This document shows, one piece after another, positions 50,661 to 60,495 of a stretch of 64,000 nt of DNA (positions are counted from its first letter, which is position 1; every line of letters begins with the position of its first letter). The position numbers were made by a program, and so were the translations under genes. Source of the DNA: UBA1664 sp964531715 (GTDB taxonomy: Bacteria > Pseudomonadota > Alphaproteobacteria > Micavibrionales > UBA1664); NCBI GenBank assembly GCA_964531715.1, contig CAZHEE010000002.1:112770-176769 (forward strand). The letters are read 5' to 3'. The notes below the pieces were generated by a model. The model was not told where the DNA came from, ran no database searches, and saw nothing but the letters and a program-made list of their open reading frames with translations.

Positions 50661-51998
50661 TTACAAATCAAATTCTGTGACAGCTTTAGTTTGAGCGGAA
50701 CGAATGGTTTCGAGGTTAAAATCGGCGATCATTTCGTTAAATAATTTGTACCAATTCACCTCGGCTTGAAGATGGATAAAGACAGAGCCAAGACCCAAGG
50801 CCGCACGATCCATAAAGACGAATTCCCGTGGGACAGGTACACCGGCGCGGAGTTCTTTAAGCTTCGCATGCACTTCCTGTGCCTTTTCACGGCCATAAAC
50901 GCCATTATTTGTCTCGCCAATTGTGCGAACCTTATTATCCAGAATAGGTCCGTATAGGAAGCCCGCCCAGATATTGAGAACCTCAATCATCTCTTTGGAG
51001 AGGTTTCCGAAACCCCATGTTTCATAGGCTTTGACAGCCAAGTCTTTATCATCATTTTTGAGCGCATTATAAAGGTCAATCACCGCACCGACAAATTCAG
51101 GTCTGAATATCCGAATACAACCAAAATCGAGCAGATTAATTGACAAATCATCGCGTACCGAATAATTGCCGAGATGGGGATCACCATGAATAATCCCAGT
51201 TTTGTAAAGCGGAATATACCACGCCTTAAACAAGTTAAGCGCGATTTGATTGCGCTGCTCTAGCGATGCGTCCTTATAGGTCAAAATTTTATGACCTTGA
51301 TACCACTCCGTTGTTAAAAGCCGTGATGTTGAGAGATCATCAACGACTTGAGGCACATGCACATTATCTTCCTCTTTAAGAAGTAAGCGAAAGAGCTTTT
51401 GAACTCGCGCCTCGCGCTTATAATCTAATTCCTCACGCAAGCGATCTGCAAGCTCTGCATGAATCTGGTCAGTCATGATTGAGCTGTCATATTGTTTATA
51501 AAGCTTGAACAATAGTTTGAGCTGATTAAGGTCGGCATCAATTGCACTTGCCATATCGGGATATTGAAGTTTACATGCGACTGTCTGCCCTTCTTTAGTG
51601 ACCGCCTTATGCACTTGCCCTAAAGAAGCGGCGGCTGTCGCTTGTTTTGGAAAATCGGTAAAATTATCCTGCCAATCCGCGCCAAGCTCGCTTTTCATGC
51701 GCCTGCGCACAAATGGCCAGCCCATAGGGGGTGCATTCGATTGTAACTCCTGAAACGCTTTCGCATATTCGGGCGGGAGCGCATCAGGGATAGTTGCCAA
51801 TATCTGCCCCACCTTCATAATCGGCCCTTTGAGATTGCCGAGCGCGGCGCGAAGTTGATCGGAATGCGCATCCTTGTTGATTTTCAACCCCAAAAACTTT
51901 TCGCCAATCAGTTTTGCACCCAAGCCTGCGGCAGAGCCTGATAGGCTGGCATAACGTCCGATTTGTTTTCCGAGCTTCGGCGTTTCGTCATCTGTCAT
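50661..51998 (-). CDS. UbiB/COQ8 (ABC1, ADCK) family atypical kinase
   Basis: The 445-residue protein-kinase-like ATPase has the family KxGQ motif in GPIMKVGQILATIPDALP and the Ala-rich nucleotide loop TAAASLGQVHKA. The catalytic loop is HGDPHLGNY and the metal motif LLDFGCIR. COQ8/UbiB proteins have ATPase activity needed for ubiquinone biosynthesis. No C-terminal transmembrane pair of classical UbiB is evident, which brings it closer to COQ8-type AarF proteins. It is divergent from the sensor kinase at 52076. Confidence 0.88.
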   Translation of the reverse strand: MTDDETPKLGKQIGRYASLSGSAAGLGAKLIGEKFLGLKINKDAHSDQLRAALGNLKGPIMKVGQILATIPDALPPEYAKAFQELQSNAPPMGWPFVRRRMKSELGADWQDNFTDFPKQATAAASLGQVHKAVTKEGQTVACKLQYPDMASAIDADLNQLKLLFKLYKQYDSSIMTDQIHAELADRLREELDYKREARVQKLFRLLLKEEDNVHVPQVVDDLSTSRLLTTEWYQGHKILTYKDASLEQRNQIALNLFKAWYIPLYKTGIIHGDPHLGNYSVRDDLSINLLDFGCIRIFRPEFVGAVIDLYNALKNDDKDLAVKAYETWGFGNLSKEMIEVLNIWAGFLYGPILDNKVRTIGETNNGVYGREKAQEVHAKLKELRAGVPVPREFVFMDRAALGLGSVFIHLQAEVNWYKLFNEMIADFNLETIRSAQTKAVTEFDL

Positions 51999-52075
51999 GG
52001 CAAAATGCTTTCATAAAGTTTTAAGACTATCAATGATATATAATAGTATAGAATAAAAACACAGCCCTAAGCCTT

Positions 52076-54379
52076 ATGCCCTCATCGTTAAAACCAGAAT
52101 CCATCCATTATCTTCGGCGGCGAACAATTATTTTTATTATAGTTGTGGTTAGTCTGATTACAGCCATCACTGCAACGAATTTCATCCTCGTATCCTATAA
52201 GGAAGATTTACTGGTTACGGTTAACGTCAGCGGTCGGCAACGGATGTTGAGCCAGCGCACAACTTTATTTGCAACAATCCTTGTGAAGCAGCTTCGGATT
52301 AATCGTGAAGATTTTGATGTTCAAAATTACTATTTAGATAAATATCATTCCGCCCTCCATTTATTCGAGGATTCCCATATTGACCTTATAAAAGGTGAAA
52401 AGGATAAGAAAATTGCATATCCATCAAGGATTTTAAAAGAGCATTATTTCGGTGCTGAAACGCAACTTGACGCGCTTGCCAAGGAATTTATTGCCGCTGG
52501 CTCCATCATCTATGACGTGTTTGATAAACAAGAATTTACGGATGAAAACATTAATCTGGTTAGAACTAACTTGAGGAGAATGCAAGAGCTTTCATCGTCT
52601 ATCCTGCTTCAACGTTTGGATGAGGCAGTCAAACTTTACGAGGTTGAGGGCAGCTTTTTCATTAAAAAACTTCAAATCGTTAATCTGATCTTATTTTTCT
52701 TTTCTATTGCCTTCCTGATATATTTTTGGCGGGCGGTTTACAGACCGATGGAGGGGCGCATGACGCTTATTCTCGGTGCTTTAACACGTGAAAAGGATGC
52801 GCATGCTCAGGAAAAAACCCGCCTGAATCTCGCCTTACAAGGTACATCCACAGGTGTTTGGGATTATAATGTTGAGCGAAATAGTTTTTTCGCAAGCCCG
52901 GTCTTAATTGACCTTCTCGGGCTTCATTACTGCAACATGTATAAATATAAGCTTTCAGAATTTTTAAGGTTAGTCCACCCGAATTATAAGCGTACATTTG
53001 TCAAAAATATGATTCAGCACGTAAGAAAGCCTAAACGCTTTGAAGAAGAAGTGCGCATAAAACATGCAAAAGGTCATTATATCTGGGCTAAAGTTCGTGG
53101 ACAGGTGATTAGCGATAAAAAAAGTCAGGCAACACGAATTGTAGGCTCAGTCGAGGATTTTACCGAGATAAAAACTATTAACCAGACAACCGAAAACCTC
53201 ATGCAGGGGATTGAGGCTTCAGATATTGCCTTTGCCATTATCAATTATGATCACCAAAAAAATCTCTTTACTTATGCCAGTCAGGCTTTCTGTGACCTGA
53301 TGGGGTGCAGTTTTGAAGAAGTTCTGCAACGTAATTTCAACATGTTTACGGGGCCCGAAACCGATATGGGCAGCCTTGATATGATTGATTATGCCTTTAA
53401 AAACGGTAATGACCTCACCCTAAAAATTTATAGTTATCGCATTGATGGAACAGGATTTTGGAATGAAATCATCCTCAGACCGATTAGGGATAAAAACACA
53501 AATGAAATTTATACCTACATTGTTGTTTTTAACGATTTGACTACATCAATCCTTCAAGAAAAAAAGGAAATCAGTCGGCAACGTGTTGAATCTCTTGGCG
53601 CATTGGCCGGCTCTGTCGCGCATGAAATTAATAACCTCCTCATGCCGATGACAATGGCGAAGGATATGCTCGAAGACAGTTTGAAAGAGGACTGCGACCC
53701 TTTTGCAATAGAACAACTCGATATCATGGTTGATTATGCGAACCAAGCCAAGGAGATTGTTGAGGGTATCTTAACATTCTCGCGCAAGGATACAAAGAAT
53801 ATAGAAGCCGCCTTTTTATATAATGAAATCGAGAAATCTATTACATTTATTAAAGGTCTTATTTCATCAAAAGTAATAATCATTTGGGAGACAGGCGACA
53901 ATCAAGAGCTAAAAAATATTCAAACCCTAATCAACACTACCGAACTAAAGCAAATTGTCACCAATCTGTGCCGCAATGCCGAGGATGCAATGAACGGAAA
54001 ATCGGGTATCATCACACTCTCTATGTCACATCAGACTTTATCGGTTGAAGAAAGAGATAATCTTGAGGTTATAGCCAGTGACTTTGCCGTTCTTAAAGTC
54101 GAAGATGACGGAAGCGGGATACCGAACGAAAAGCTCGAAAAAATATTTGAGCCGCTCTATACCACAAAAGACGTCGGTCAAGGAACAGGTTTAGGGCTTT
54201 CCATTGTTATGGGGATATTACGGTCTTGGGGTGGTGCGATCACTGTTAAAAGTAAACTTGGCAAAGGAACGACTTTCAAGCTTTACATCCCCATTCACAA
54301 AATGTCGGATAATTATGATGATCTTGCCGATTTTGCGGAATCGGTAGATTTTATAAATCCTGATTTTACAAGAGATTAG
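52076..54379 (+). CDS. Membrane sensor histidine kinase with NarX/PilJ-like and PAS domains
   Basis: A 767-residue kinase. Transmembrane helices at about 16-38 and 202-223 flank a periplasmic helical domain beginning VNVSGRQRMLSQR, the PilJ/NarX-type sensor signature. Two PAS domains follow (about 255-370 and 380-490), the first with the PAC segment GSVEDFTEI. Then come the DHp domain with H516 in GSVAHEINNLLMP and the ATPase (NLCRNAEDAMNG, EDDGSGIPNEKLEKIFEP, GQGTGLGLSIVMG). There is no receiver or adjacent response-regulator gene, so the partner is unknown. The ligand is unknown; NarX relatives sense nitrate, others do not. Confidence 0.92.
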   Translation: MPSSLKPESIHYLRRRTIIFIIVVVSLITAITATNFILVSYKEDLLVTVNVSGRQRMLSQRTTLFATILVKQLRINREDFDVQNYYLDKYHSALHLFEDSHIDLIKGEKDKKIAYPSRILKEHYFGAETQLDALAKEFIAAGSIIYDVFDKQEFTDENINLVRTNLRRMQELSSSILLQRLDEAVKLYEVEGSFFIKKLQIVNLILFFFSIAFLIYFWRAVYRPMEGRMTLILGALTREKDAHAQEKTRLNLALQGTSTGVWDYNVERNSFFASPVLIDLLGLHYCNMYKYKLSEFLRLVHPNYKRTFVKNMIQHVRKPKRFEEEVRIKHAKGHYIWAKVRGQVISDKKSQATRIVGSVEDFTEIKTINQTTENLMQGIEASDIAFAIINYDHQKNLFTYASQAFCDLMGCSFEEVLQRNFNMFTGPETDMGSLDMIDYAFKNGNDLTLKIYSYRIDGTGFWNEIILRPIRDKNTNEIYTYIVVFNDLTTSILQEKKEISRQRVESLGALAGSVAHEINNLLMPMTMAKDMLEDSLKEDCDPFAIEQLDIMVDYANQAKEIVEGILTFSRKDTKNIEAAFLYNEIEKSITFIKGLISSKVIIIWETGDNQELKNIQTLINTTELKQIVTNLCRNAEDAMNGKSGIITLSMSHQTLSVEERDNLEVIASDFAVLKVEDDGSGIPNEKLEKIFEPLYTTKDVGQGTGLGLSIVMGILRSWGGAITVKSKLGKGTTFKLYIPIHKMSDNYDDLADFAESVDFINPDFTRD

Positions 54380-54421
54380 ATTATCTCGACAATTCTCATG
54401 ATTGGCTCTATATCTTAAATT

Positions 54422-55072
54422 ATGCAGATAAAAGAAACAAAAACACAAATTTTGAAAGCCGGATTAAAAGATATCCCATTTGATGGTTGGTCAGTTGAAA
54501 CATTCGAGCGAGCAGCGGAGAAAGAAAATATTGAACCTCAAATGGTTCATGCGCTTTTCCCGAACGGTAGCCGCGACCTTATCCGTTACTTCGCAATTTG
54601 GGCGGATGAACGCATGATTGAAGCGTTAAATGAGTACGAAAATTTTAACGATATGCGTATTCGCGACAAGGTTAAAACAGCCGTTGCGGTACGTATTGAC
54701 GTACTCGCGCCGCACAAGGAAGCCGTATCACTCTGCTTCAAAAATCATGTATTGCGCCCTCAAAATGCCAGGCTTTCTGTCGATATCACTTGGACAACGG
54801 CAAGCCGCATTTGGGACTTTATCGGTGACACCTCAGCTGATTATAATTACTATACCAAGCGTGGATTGCTTTCAGGGGTCATCGCCTCGACCATGATTTT
54901 CTGGCTTCAGGATCAATCGGAAGCGCATGAAAAAACCAGCCGTTTCCTTGAAAACCGCATTGATAATGTCCTGTTCATCGGAAAAACTGCGGGTAAAATT
55001 ATAAATCCGCTTGCCTCTTTCGCGCAGTCTTTTACAGTGCCTTCAAATCCATTTAAGAAGAACAAGGCATAA
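54422..55072 (+). CDS. COQ9-family ubiquinone biosynthesis protein
   Basis: A 216-residue protein with a TetR-like helical N-terminus (FDGWSVETFERAAEKENIEPQMV then ALFPNGSRDLIRYF). The COQ9 lipid-binding domain follows (TWTTASRIWDFIGDTSADYNYYTKRGLLSGVIASTMIFWL). COQ9 presents the quinone precursor to the hydroxylase COQ7. It fits with the COQ8-like kinase 2.4 kb away and ubiG at 4157. It is followed 5 bp later by gapR. Confidence 0.93.
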   Translation: MQIKETKTQILKAGLKDIPFDGWSVETFERAAEKENIEPQMVHALFPNGSRDLIRYFAIWADERMIEALNEYENFNDMRIRDKVKTAVAVRIDVLAPHKEAVSLCFKNHVLRPQNARLSVDITWTTASRIWDFIGDTSADYNYYTKRGLLSGVIASTMIFWLQDQSEAHEKTSRFLENRIDNVLFIGKTAGKIINPLASFAQSFTVPSNPFKKNKA

Positions 55073-55077
55073 GAATT

Positions 55078-55377
55078 ATGAGTGAGTCATCAAACGTCAC
55101 ACAATTACAACCCTCCTCAGACACCAGCGAGGCTCAGGATGTTGGCGGTGTTGCCGGCGCACGCCTCAAGAGCTTTATTGAGAGGGTTGAGCATTTGGAG
55201 GAAGAAAAGGCCGCCATTGCCGAGGATATCAAGGATATTTATGCCGAGGCCAAAGGCACTGGCTTTGATACGAAAACCATCCGTAAAATCATCGCGCTGC
55301 GCAAGGTTGACACTGAAAAACGCCGTGAGGCTGATGAAATGCTCGACCTTTATAAATCAGCCATCGGTATGGAATAG
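55078..55377 (+). CDS. gapR: GapR-family nucleoid-associated protein (DUF2312)
   Basis: A 99-residue protein whose core, ARLKSFIERVEHLEEEKAAI, AEDIKDIYAEAKGTGFDTKTIRKIIALRKVD and RREADEMLDLYKSAIG, matches the GapR/DUF2312 family. GapR tetramers clamp around overtwisted, AT-rich DNA and support topoisomerases during replication in Caulobacter. The first 22 residues are polar and variable. It is 5 bp downstream of COQ9, so they share a transcript. Confidence 0.92.
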   Translation: MSESSNVTQLQPSSDTSEAQDVGGVAGARLKSFIERVEHLEEEKAAIAEDIKDIYAEAKGTGFDTKTIRKIIALRKVDTEKRREADEMLDLYKSAIGME

Positions 55378-55430
55378 GTAACTTATAATTTCTTAACCAT
55401 ATATTCATTCTTTTGCCTCATGATGAAATC

Positions 55431-55985
55431 ATGAAAAATCAGGTAGAGTTCATTCCATTTAAAGATATTCAAGGCATTCAGGCCAATGATATCCTGAAAG
55501 CAACGGATAACCTTATTGCAGGTGAGTTAAGCAACCATTTTACAATGCTTGACCCTGCACTTTCGGCCTTATTTGAAGATTTGCAACGCGCCACGATGGC
55601 ATATGCAACCGCGCAATCCACAAATGAAGATATGACTGCTGCAAAATGGCGCTTGGAAACGGCGCAATCCGCCTATCACACGCGTCTGCTTGAGCTTCGT
55701 AAAAATGCGCTGAACAAAAAAATTGCCGAAAATGATGCCGATGTTGATGCAAAGTGCGAGCTTCACGAAATGACAATGCAACAGCGCATGAATGAAAATT
55801 TCAATCGCTTGCGCGAAAAAAAGGCTGCGGATAAAAAGAAAAAAGAAAAAGAATCCCAAGGTGATTTCTTCTTCTATTTTGTTCTTGGCTTGGCTCTGGC
55901 TCAGTTATTCAGAGATAATCGCTCTCATGATTATTTCGCCACGCCGAATGTGCGTGATAATTTTCTAAGGGCTCAAATCCGATAG
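55431..55985 (+). CDS. Coiled-coil protein with C-terminal membrane helix, unknown
   Basis: About 184 residues. A helical region at about 55-140, with a charged Lys/Glu stretch (NRLREKKAADKKKKEKESQG), precedes one hydrophobic segment (DFFFYFVLGLALAQLF). The tail is polar (DNRSHDYFATPNVRDN). The topology suggests a tail-anchored cytoplasmic coiled coil. No family recognised. A TTG at 55413 could also serve as start. It is downstream of gapR, possibly in the same operon. Confidence 0.6.
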   Translation: MKNQVEFIPFKDIQGIQANDILKATDNLIAGELSNHFTMLDPALSALFEDLQRATMAYATAQSTNEDMTAAKWRLETAQSAYHTRLLELRKNALNKKIAENDADVDAKCELHEMTMQQRMNENFNRLREKKAADKKKKEKESQGDFFFYFVLGLALAQLFRDNRSHDYFATPNVRDNFLRAQIR

Positions 55986-56020
55986 CTGGATTCAAGTCAT
56001 AAACGATCTATATCATTTTC

Positions 56021-56722
56021 ATGATTTCATTAGATAGTTTTGACACGCCCATAAATGCCTGCCTGATTGGTGCAAGCGGCGGAATCGGTGCGGCGTTTCA
56101 AAACCATCTTGAAGCCAGCAGTAAAGTTGAGACTCTGCACATGCTTTCGCGTTCTGAGAATGGATTCGACTACAGTAATCCTGATTCCATGGTGCAAGCG
56201 GTGAGTGCTATTCCTGACCGCTCGCTTCATCTTGTGATAATCGCTACAGGCTATCTCGGCACATCTCCTGAAAAATCGCTCAGAGATTTGGAGAAAGAAA
56301 AATTTGAAGAACAATTTCTGTCCAATACTATCGGTCCTGCTTTGGCCATGAAATATTTGATGCCCAAAATATCGCGTGATGGAAAATCCGTTATGGCTTG
56401 CCTGTCTGCACGCGTCGGGTCAATTCAAGATAACCAGATTGGCGGATGGTATGCCTATCGCGCATCAAAGGCCGCGCTCAATATGATTATAAAATGCACG
56501 GCAACCGAGGTTGCGCGAACAAATAAGAATGCCACGATTATCGGCCTTCACCCTGGAACGGTGGACACCAGCCTCTCAAAACCGTTTCAGGGAAATGTGC
56601 CGGATAAAAAGCTTTTCACGCCCGATTACGCGACCGAGCAGATGTTAAATGTTATTGATAGCATCAAGCCAAGCGATAGCGGCTCACTCTTTGCCTTTGA
56701 TGGTGAAAAAATCTCTTTTTAA
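56021..56722 (+). CDS. Short-chain dehydrogenase (C-factor-like)
   Basis: A 233-residue classical SDR. The cofactor motif is CLIGASGGIGAAF (GxxGGIG), the N-A-G-like strand is LHLVIIATGYLG, and the catalytic YxxxK lies in YAYRASKAALNMI with a serine in CLSARVGSI. PGTVDTSLSKPF follows as in carbonyl reductases and Myxococcus C-factor. The substrate is unknown. The 187 AT-rich bases to sucC hold no gene that I can support. Confidence 0.88.
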   Translation: MISLDSFDTPINACLIGASGGIGAAFQNHLEASSKVETLHMLSRSENGFDYSNPDSMVQAVSAIPDRSLHLVIIATGYLGTSPEKSLRDLEKEKFEEQFLSNTIGPALAMKYLMPKISRDGKSVMACLSARVGSIQDNQIGGWYAYRASKAALNMIIKCTATEVARTNKNATIIGLHPGTVDTSLSKPFQGNVPDKKLFTPDYATEQMLNVIDSIKPSDSGSLFAFDGEKISF

Positions 56723-56909
56723 ATGATATAAATACTTAATTTTATTTATAGGCTTAACCTTACTCATATTTTTTGATTATCTTTTTTTGCGTTTTAATAA
56801 ACGAATAGATTAAAACTTTGTTTTTCTTCCTATCTTCATTATAATTGTTTATAGCCTATAAAAACTAAACAAACTGTAATAATTTAAACAAGATATAATT
56901 TATTATTAA

Positions 56910-58112
56910 TCAAGCCGCCATGGCTTGCTTCGTTGCATCGACAATTTTTTGGGCGGCATCGCCCAGATTATCCGCAGCGATAATGGGTAAACCTGAATTA
57001 TTCAGCATATCCTTACCCTTATCGACATTTGTTCCCTCAAGCCGAACCACCAGAGGAACAGACAGGGCAACCTCTTTCGCGGCAGTAATAACACCCTCGG
57101 CAATAACATCGCATTTCATGATGCCGCCGAAAATATTGACGAGCACACCCTGAACATTCGGATCGGAGAGGATGATTTTGAATGCCGCCGTCACACGTTC
57201 CGCCGTCGCCCCGCCGCCAACATCAAGGAAGTTTGCAGGCTCCCCGCCATAAAGCTTGATAATATCCATCGTTGCCATGGCAAGCCCGGCACCATTCACC
57301 ATACATCCGATATTGCCGTCAAGGCGCACGTAATTCAGCTCCCAATCCGCCGCCTCTTTTTCCTGCGCGTCTTCTTCCGTCTCATCACGCATGGCGAAAA
57401 TTTCTTTTTGACGATAGAGCGCATTTGGGTCAAAATTCATCTTGGCATCCAGCGCCATCACTTCATTTTTATCCGTAACTATCAATGGGTTAATCTCAAC
57501 TATTGAGGCATCGGTTTCAATGAAGCAGGTATAAAGCGCATTGAAAAACTTAACCGCGGATTTCATCGTATCGCCTGTCAGACCCAGTGCAAAAGCCAAA
57601 CGCCGCGCGTGGAAACCGCTCATACCCGTTGCAGGGTCGATTGATACATGGGTGATTTTTTCGGGCGTTTCCTCCGCCACTTCCTCAATATCCATACCGC
57701 CCTCGGTAGAGACCATAAAGGTCACACGGCTGCTCACCCTATCTAGCACGACGGAGCAGTAATATTCCTTAGCGATATCAACCCCATCTGTGACATAGAG
57801 GCGTTGCACTTCCTTGCCTTCATCGCCTGTTTGCTTGGTGACTAGGACTTGCCCCATCATGGCCTGCGCGGCCTCGCGAACTTCCTCAACCGATTTACAC
57901 AAGCGGACACCGCCCTTGCCTTGAGGATTATTTTTAAAAAATCCTGCGCCGCGCCCTCCTGCATGGATTTGAGCCTTAACAACATATAATGGTCCCGGCA
58001 GACGTTCAGCCGACGCAACCGCTTCCTCCACACTCATCGCGGCATAGCCGATTGGTACGGTCACATTATATTTTTCAAGGAGGCTCTTCGCCTGATATTC
58101 ATGGATGTTCAT
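56910..58112 (-). CDS. sucC: Succinyl-CoA synthetase beta subunit
   Basis: SucC with SucD makes ATP or GTP from succinyl-CoA in the TCA cycle. The 400-residue protein has the ATP-grasp N-terminus MNIHEYQAKSLLEKYNV, VVKAQIHAGGRGAGFFKNN, EINPLIVTD and the C-terminal FLDVGGGATAERVTAAFKI and VNIFGGIMKCDVIAEG. sucD normally follows immediately, but here the next 187 bases are AT-rich non-coding and then a convergent SDR gene. sucD must be elsewhere. Confidence 0.97.
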   Translation of the reverse strand: MNIHEYQAKSLLEKYNVTVPIGYAAMSVEEAVASAERLPGPLYVVKAQIHAGGRGAGFFKNNPQGKGGVRLCKSVEEVREAAQAMMGQVLVTKQTGDEGKEVQRLYVTDGVDIAKEYYCSVVLDRVSSRVTFMVSTEGGMDIEEVAEETPEKITHVSIDPATGMSGFHARRLAFALGLTGDTMKSAVKFFNALYTCFIETDASIVEINPLIVTDKNEVMALDAKMNFDPNALYRQKEIFAMRDETEEDAQEKEAADWELNYVRLDGNIGCMVNGAGLAMATMDIIKLYGGEPANFLDVGGGATAERVTAAFKIILSDPNVQGVLVNIFGGIMKCDVIAEGVITAAKEVALSVPLVVRLEGTNVDKGKDMLNNSGLPIIAADNLGDAAQKIVDATKQAMAA

Positions 58113-58193
58113 GGGGTGTTTTATCCTAAATTATTATTTCAATGCAATCAGGATAGCATTGTCACCATGAAGTGCAAGGATGGATACACATGT

Positions 58194-59375
58194 TTAATGA
58201 GTTGGTGCAGGTGCGGGAATTCGATAAATAGTCTCTAGAGACTGTCTATAAGATAAGTCACGATGATTAAAATCACTCCCTACATATTGACGACATCCCA
58301 TTGCAGGCATGTCATCAAATTCGCATCGTGCCAAAATTGCCTGCCTTGAAACGAAACGCTTAATCAAACTACAGTTTACTTCTAACCATCCTTGAAAAGC
58401 TACCCTTTGTTGTTGGTAGCCCGAGACAGCCATTTGATTTTTTAATAATAGTGAAGCTTGCGCTTTATGTGTTTGAAAGCTTTTCGCCAAGGCTTTCTGG
58501 GCTTTTTCAATGTCTTCTGCTGTAATATGCGGCAACTGAACAACGCCAAAATTTCTGGCTCGCTCAGCTAAATAACCCGGCTCACCATGCATTCTTTTGA
58601 GAAAATTATCCAAACGTTTTTCTGACTCTGCATTTATATAAGAGTTGAATAAACCATTATGAATGACACTGCGTTTACTTCCAAACAACTTTCCTAATAT
58701 GCTCATCCTTTGTTTATATTCAGCAGAAATTACCCCTTTTGCTGTTTCGCAAGAGGCTTCAGAAAACTGCTTATCAGCGGCGCACTTAATATCAAAAAAC
58801 ATTATAATGCCATCTGTCGTTTCATGCCCTAACAAGTCTTTATTCCCGTCATTGGCGATAAGAAAAGCCAAAAACTCACAAATCATGTTTGCCTGAGGCC
58901 AATCTCTATGGCTCATAAATTCATGCCATAAAGGGTCTAATGTTTTTTCGGGTGATGCTTCTAGCTTCAATCTTTGGGCTGTTCTTTGAATATGTTCAGC
59001 GCGATAGTGATGACCTTTAAGATTTTGCGCAGGGTCAAGATAAACACTGATCATTGATGCAATTAAGGCATCACCTAATGGCTTTTTTGAAGCCGCCATG
59101 TGATAGGGCTGAATTTCAAAAAAATTACAAAATTGCAGGATTTCTTTATGCGTCGGCTCAAATTCTGCGCGACACAACATAAAGTAACGCTCTGGTTCCC
59201 AACAAATTCCTTCACAAAAGTATTTAACAGATAGCCTATGGATTTCGCGCCAGACTACAAAAGGATTTTGCCCTGAATTTATAAGAGCACGCGCATCATG
59301 ATGTGTGCTATCATCATCATATTCATATCTGCCGAAATGAGCGGCCGCCTCTTCGAAACTTCGTCCGATTATCAT
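58194..59375 (-). CDS. Protein of unknown function
   Basis: A 393-residue soluble, mainly helical protein (starts MIIGRSFEEAAAHFGRYEYD) rich in His, Cys and aromatic residues (FCEGICWEPERYFMLCRAEF). A basic Gln-rich helix lies near 300-340. No signal peptide, transmembrane segment or recognised motif. It lies between sucC (same strand, 81 bp) and the divergent prs. The composition is more AT-rich than that of either neighbour, so it may be a lineage-specific acquisition. I do not recognise it. Confidence 0.65.
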   Translation of the reverse strand: MIIGRSFEEAAAHFGRYEYDDDSTHHDARALINSGQNPFVVWREIHRLSVKYFCEGICWEPERYFMLCRAEFEPTHKEILQFCNFFEIQPYHMAASKKPLGDALIASMISVYLDPAQNLKGHHYRAEHIQRTAQRLKLEASPEKTLDPLWHEFMSHRDWPQANMICEFLAFLIANDGNKDLLGHETTDGIIMFFDIKCAADKQFSEASCETAKGVISAEYKQRMSILGKLFGSKRSVIHNGLFNSYINAESEKRLDNFLKRMHGEPGYLAERARNFGVVQLPHITAEDIEKAQKALAKSFQTHKAQASLLLKNQMAVSGYQQQRVAFQGWLEVNCSLIKRFVSRQAILARCEFDDMPAMGCRQYVGSDFNHRDLSYRQSLETIYRIPAPAPTH

Positions 59376-59524
59376 TATTTTTTATACTCCCTGATTAATT
59401 AAACTACTCAAACTATATATGAAAATCAATTTTATTTTTGATTTTATATAAGGGTTGATTTTTTTAGCTTGCTCTGTCATTCATTTGAGGCAAGACATAA
59501 CAATAAAACGGCTTTAAAAAACTC

Positions 59525-60457
59525 ATGAAAATCATTGCCTGTAACTCCAACCGTCCATTGGCGGAAGCCATTGCAAAATATCTTAAAAAGCCATTGACTA
59601 AGGCAGAGATTAAACGCTTTTCCGATATGGAAGTTTTTGCAGAAATTCATGAAAATATTCGTGGTGAGGATGTGTTTGTCATTCAATCCACCTCCTACCC
59701 CGCCAATGATAATCTCATGGAATTGCTCGTCACGATTGATGCGCTTAAACGCGCCTCGGCAAAGCGGATAACGGCTGTTATCCCTTATTTCGGATATGCC
59801 AGACAAGATCGTAAGACAGGGCCGCGCACGCCTATATCCGCGAAACTTGTTGCAGACCTTATAGAGGCGGCAGGCGTTGACCGTGTCCTGACGATGGAAC
59901 TTCATGCCGGGCAAATTCAAGGGTTTTTTAATGTTCCAGTAGATAATTTGATTTGCTCACCCGTTCTCCTACCCCGCCTTGAAAAACTTGCCAAAGATAA
60001 GGAAGTTGTTATTACATCCCCGGACGTTGGCGGGGTTGTTCGCGCCCGTCATTTTGCCAAGAAAATTGATTGCGACCTTGCCATTATTGATAAAAGGCGT
60101 GAGAAAGCAGGCGTGTCCGAGGTCATGAATGTCATTGGCGATGTGAAGGGCAAAACCTGCATCATGGTTGATGACATGGTCGATAGCGGCGGAACATTAT
60201 GCAACGCGGCGCAGGCGTTGATTGATAATGGCGCGGAGGCCGTTCATGCCTATGCTTGCCACGGTGTATTATCGGGTGGTGCCGTGTCCCGCATTGCCTC
60301 TGCCCCAATCAAGGAAATGGTGATTACGGATACCATCGCCGCGACAGAGGCGGTTCAAATCTCAGAGAATATCAAACAGCTCAGCGTTGCAAAATTCCTC
60401 GGCGAAGCCATCTCCCGCATTCATGACAGCCGAAGCGTGAGTGTGCTTTTTGATTAA
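59525..60457 (+). CDS. prs: Ribose-phosphate pyrophosphokinase
   Basis: Makes PRPP from ribose 5-phosphate and ATP for nucleotide, His and Trp synthesis. The 310-residue protein has the class I Prs features: FSDMEVFAEIHENIRGEDVF, the flexible-loop PYFGYARQDRKTGPRTPISAK, ELHAGQIQGFF, and the PRPP-binding motif IMVDDMVDSGGTL. It is followed by the M14-like gene (38 bp) and then rplY, resembling the common prs-rplY order with one gene interposed. Confidence 0.97.
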   Translation: MKIIACNSNRPLAEAIAKYLKKPLTKAEIKRFSDMEVFAEIHENIRGEDVFVIQSTSYPANDNLMELLVTIDALKRASAKRITAVIPYFGYARQDRKTGPRTPISAKLVADLIEAAGVDRVLTMELHAGQIQGFFNVPVDNLICSPVLLPRLEKLAKDKEVVITSPDVGGVVRARHFAKKIDCDLAIIDKRREKAGVSEVMNVIGDVKGKTCIMVDDMVDSGGTLCNAAQALIDNGAEAVHAYACHGVLSGGAVSRIASAPIKEMVITDTIAATEAVQISENIKQLSVAKFLGEAISRIHDSRSVSVLFD

Positions 60458-60495
60458 TACTTGACAGAAATAACTATACCTTGCTATAAGTTTAT

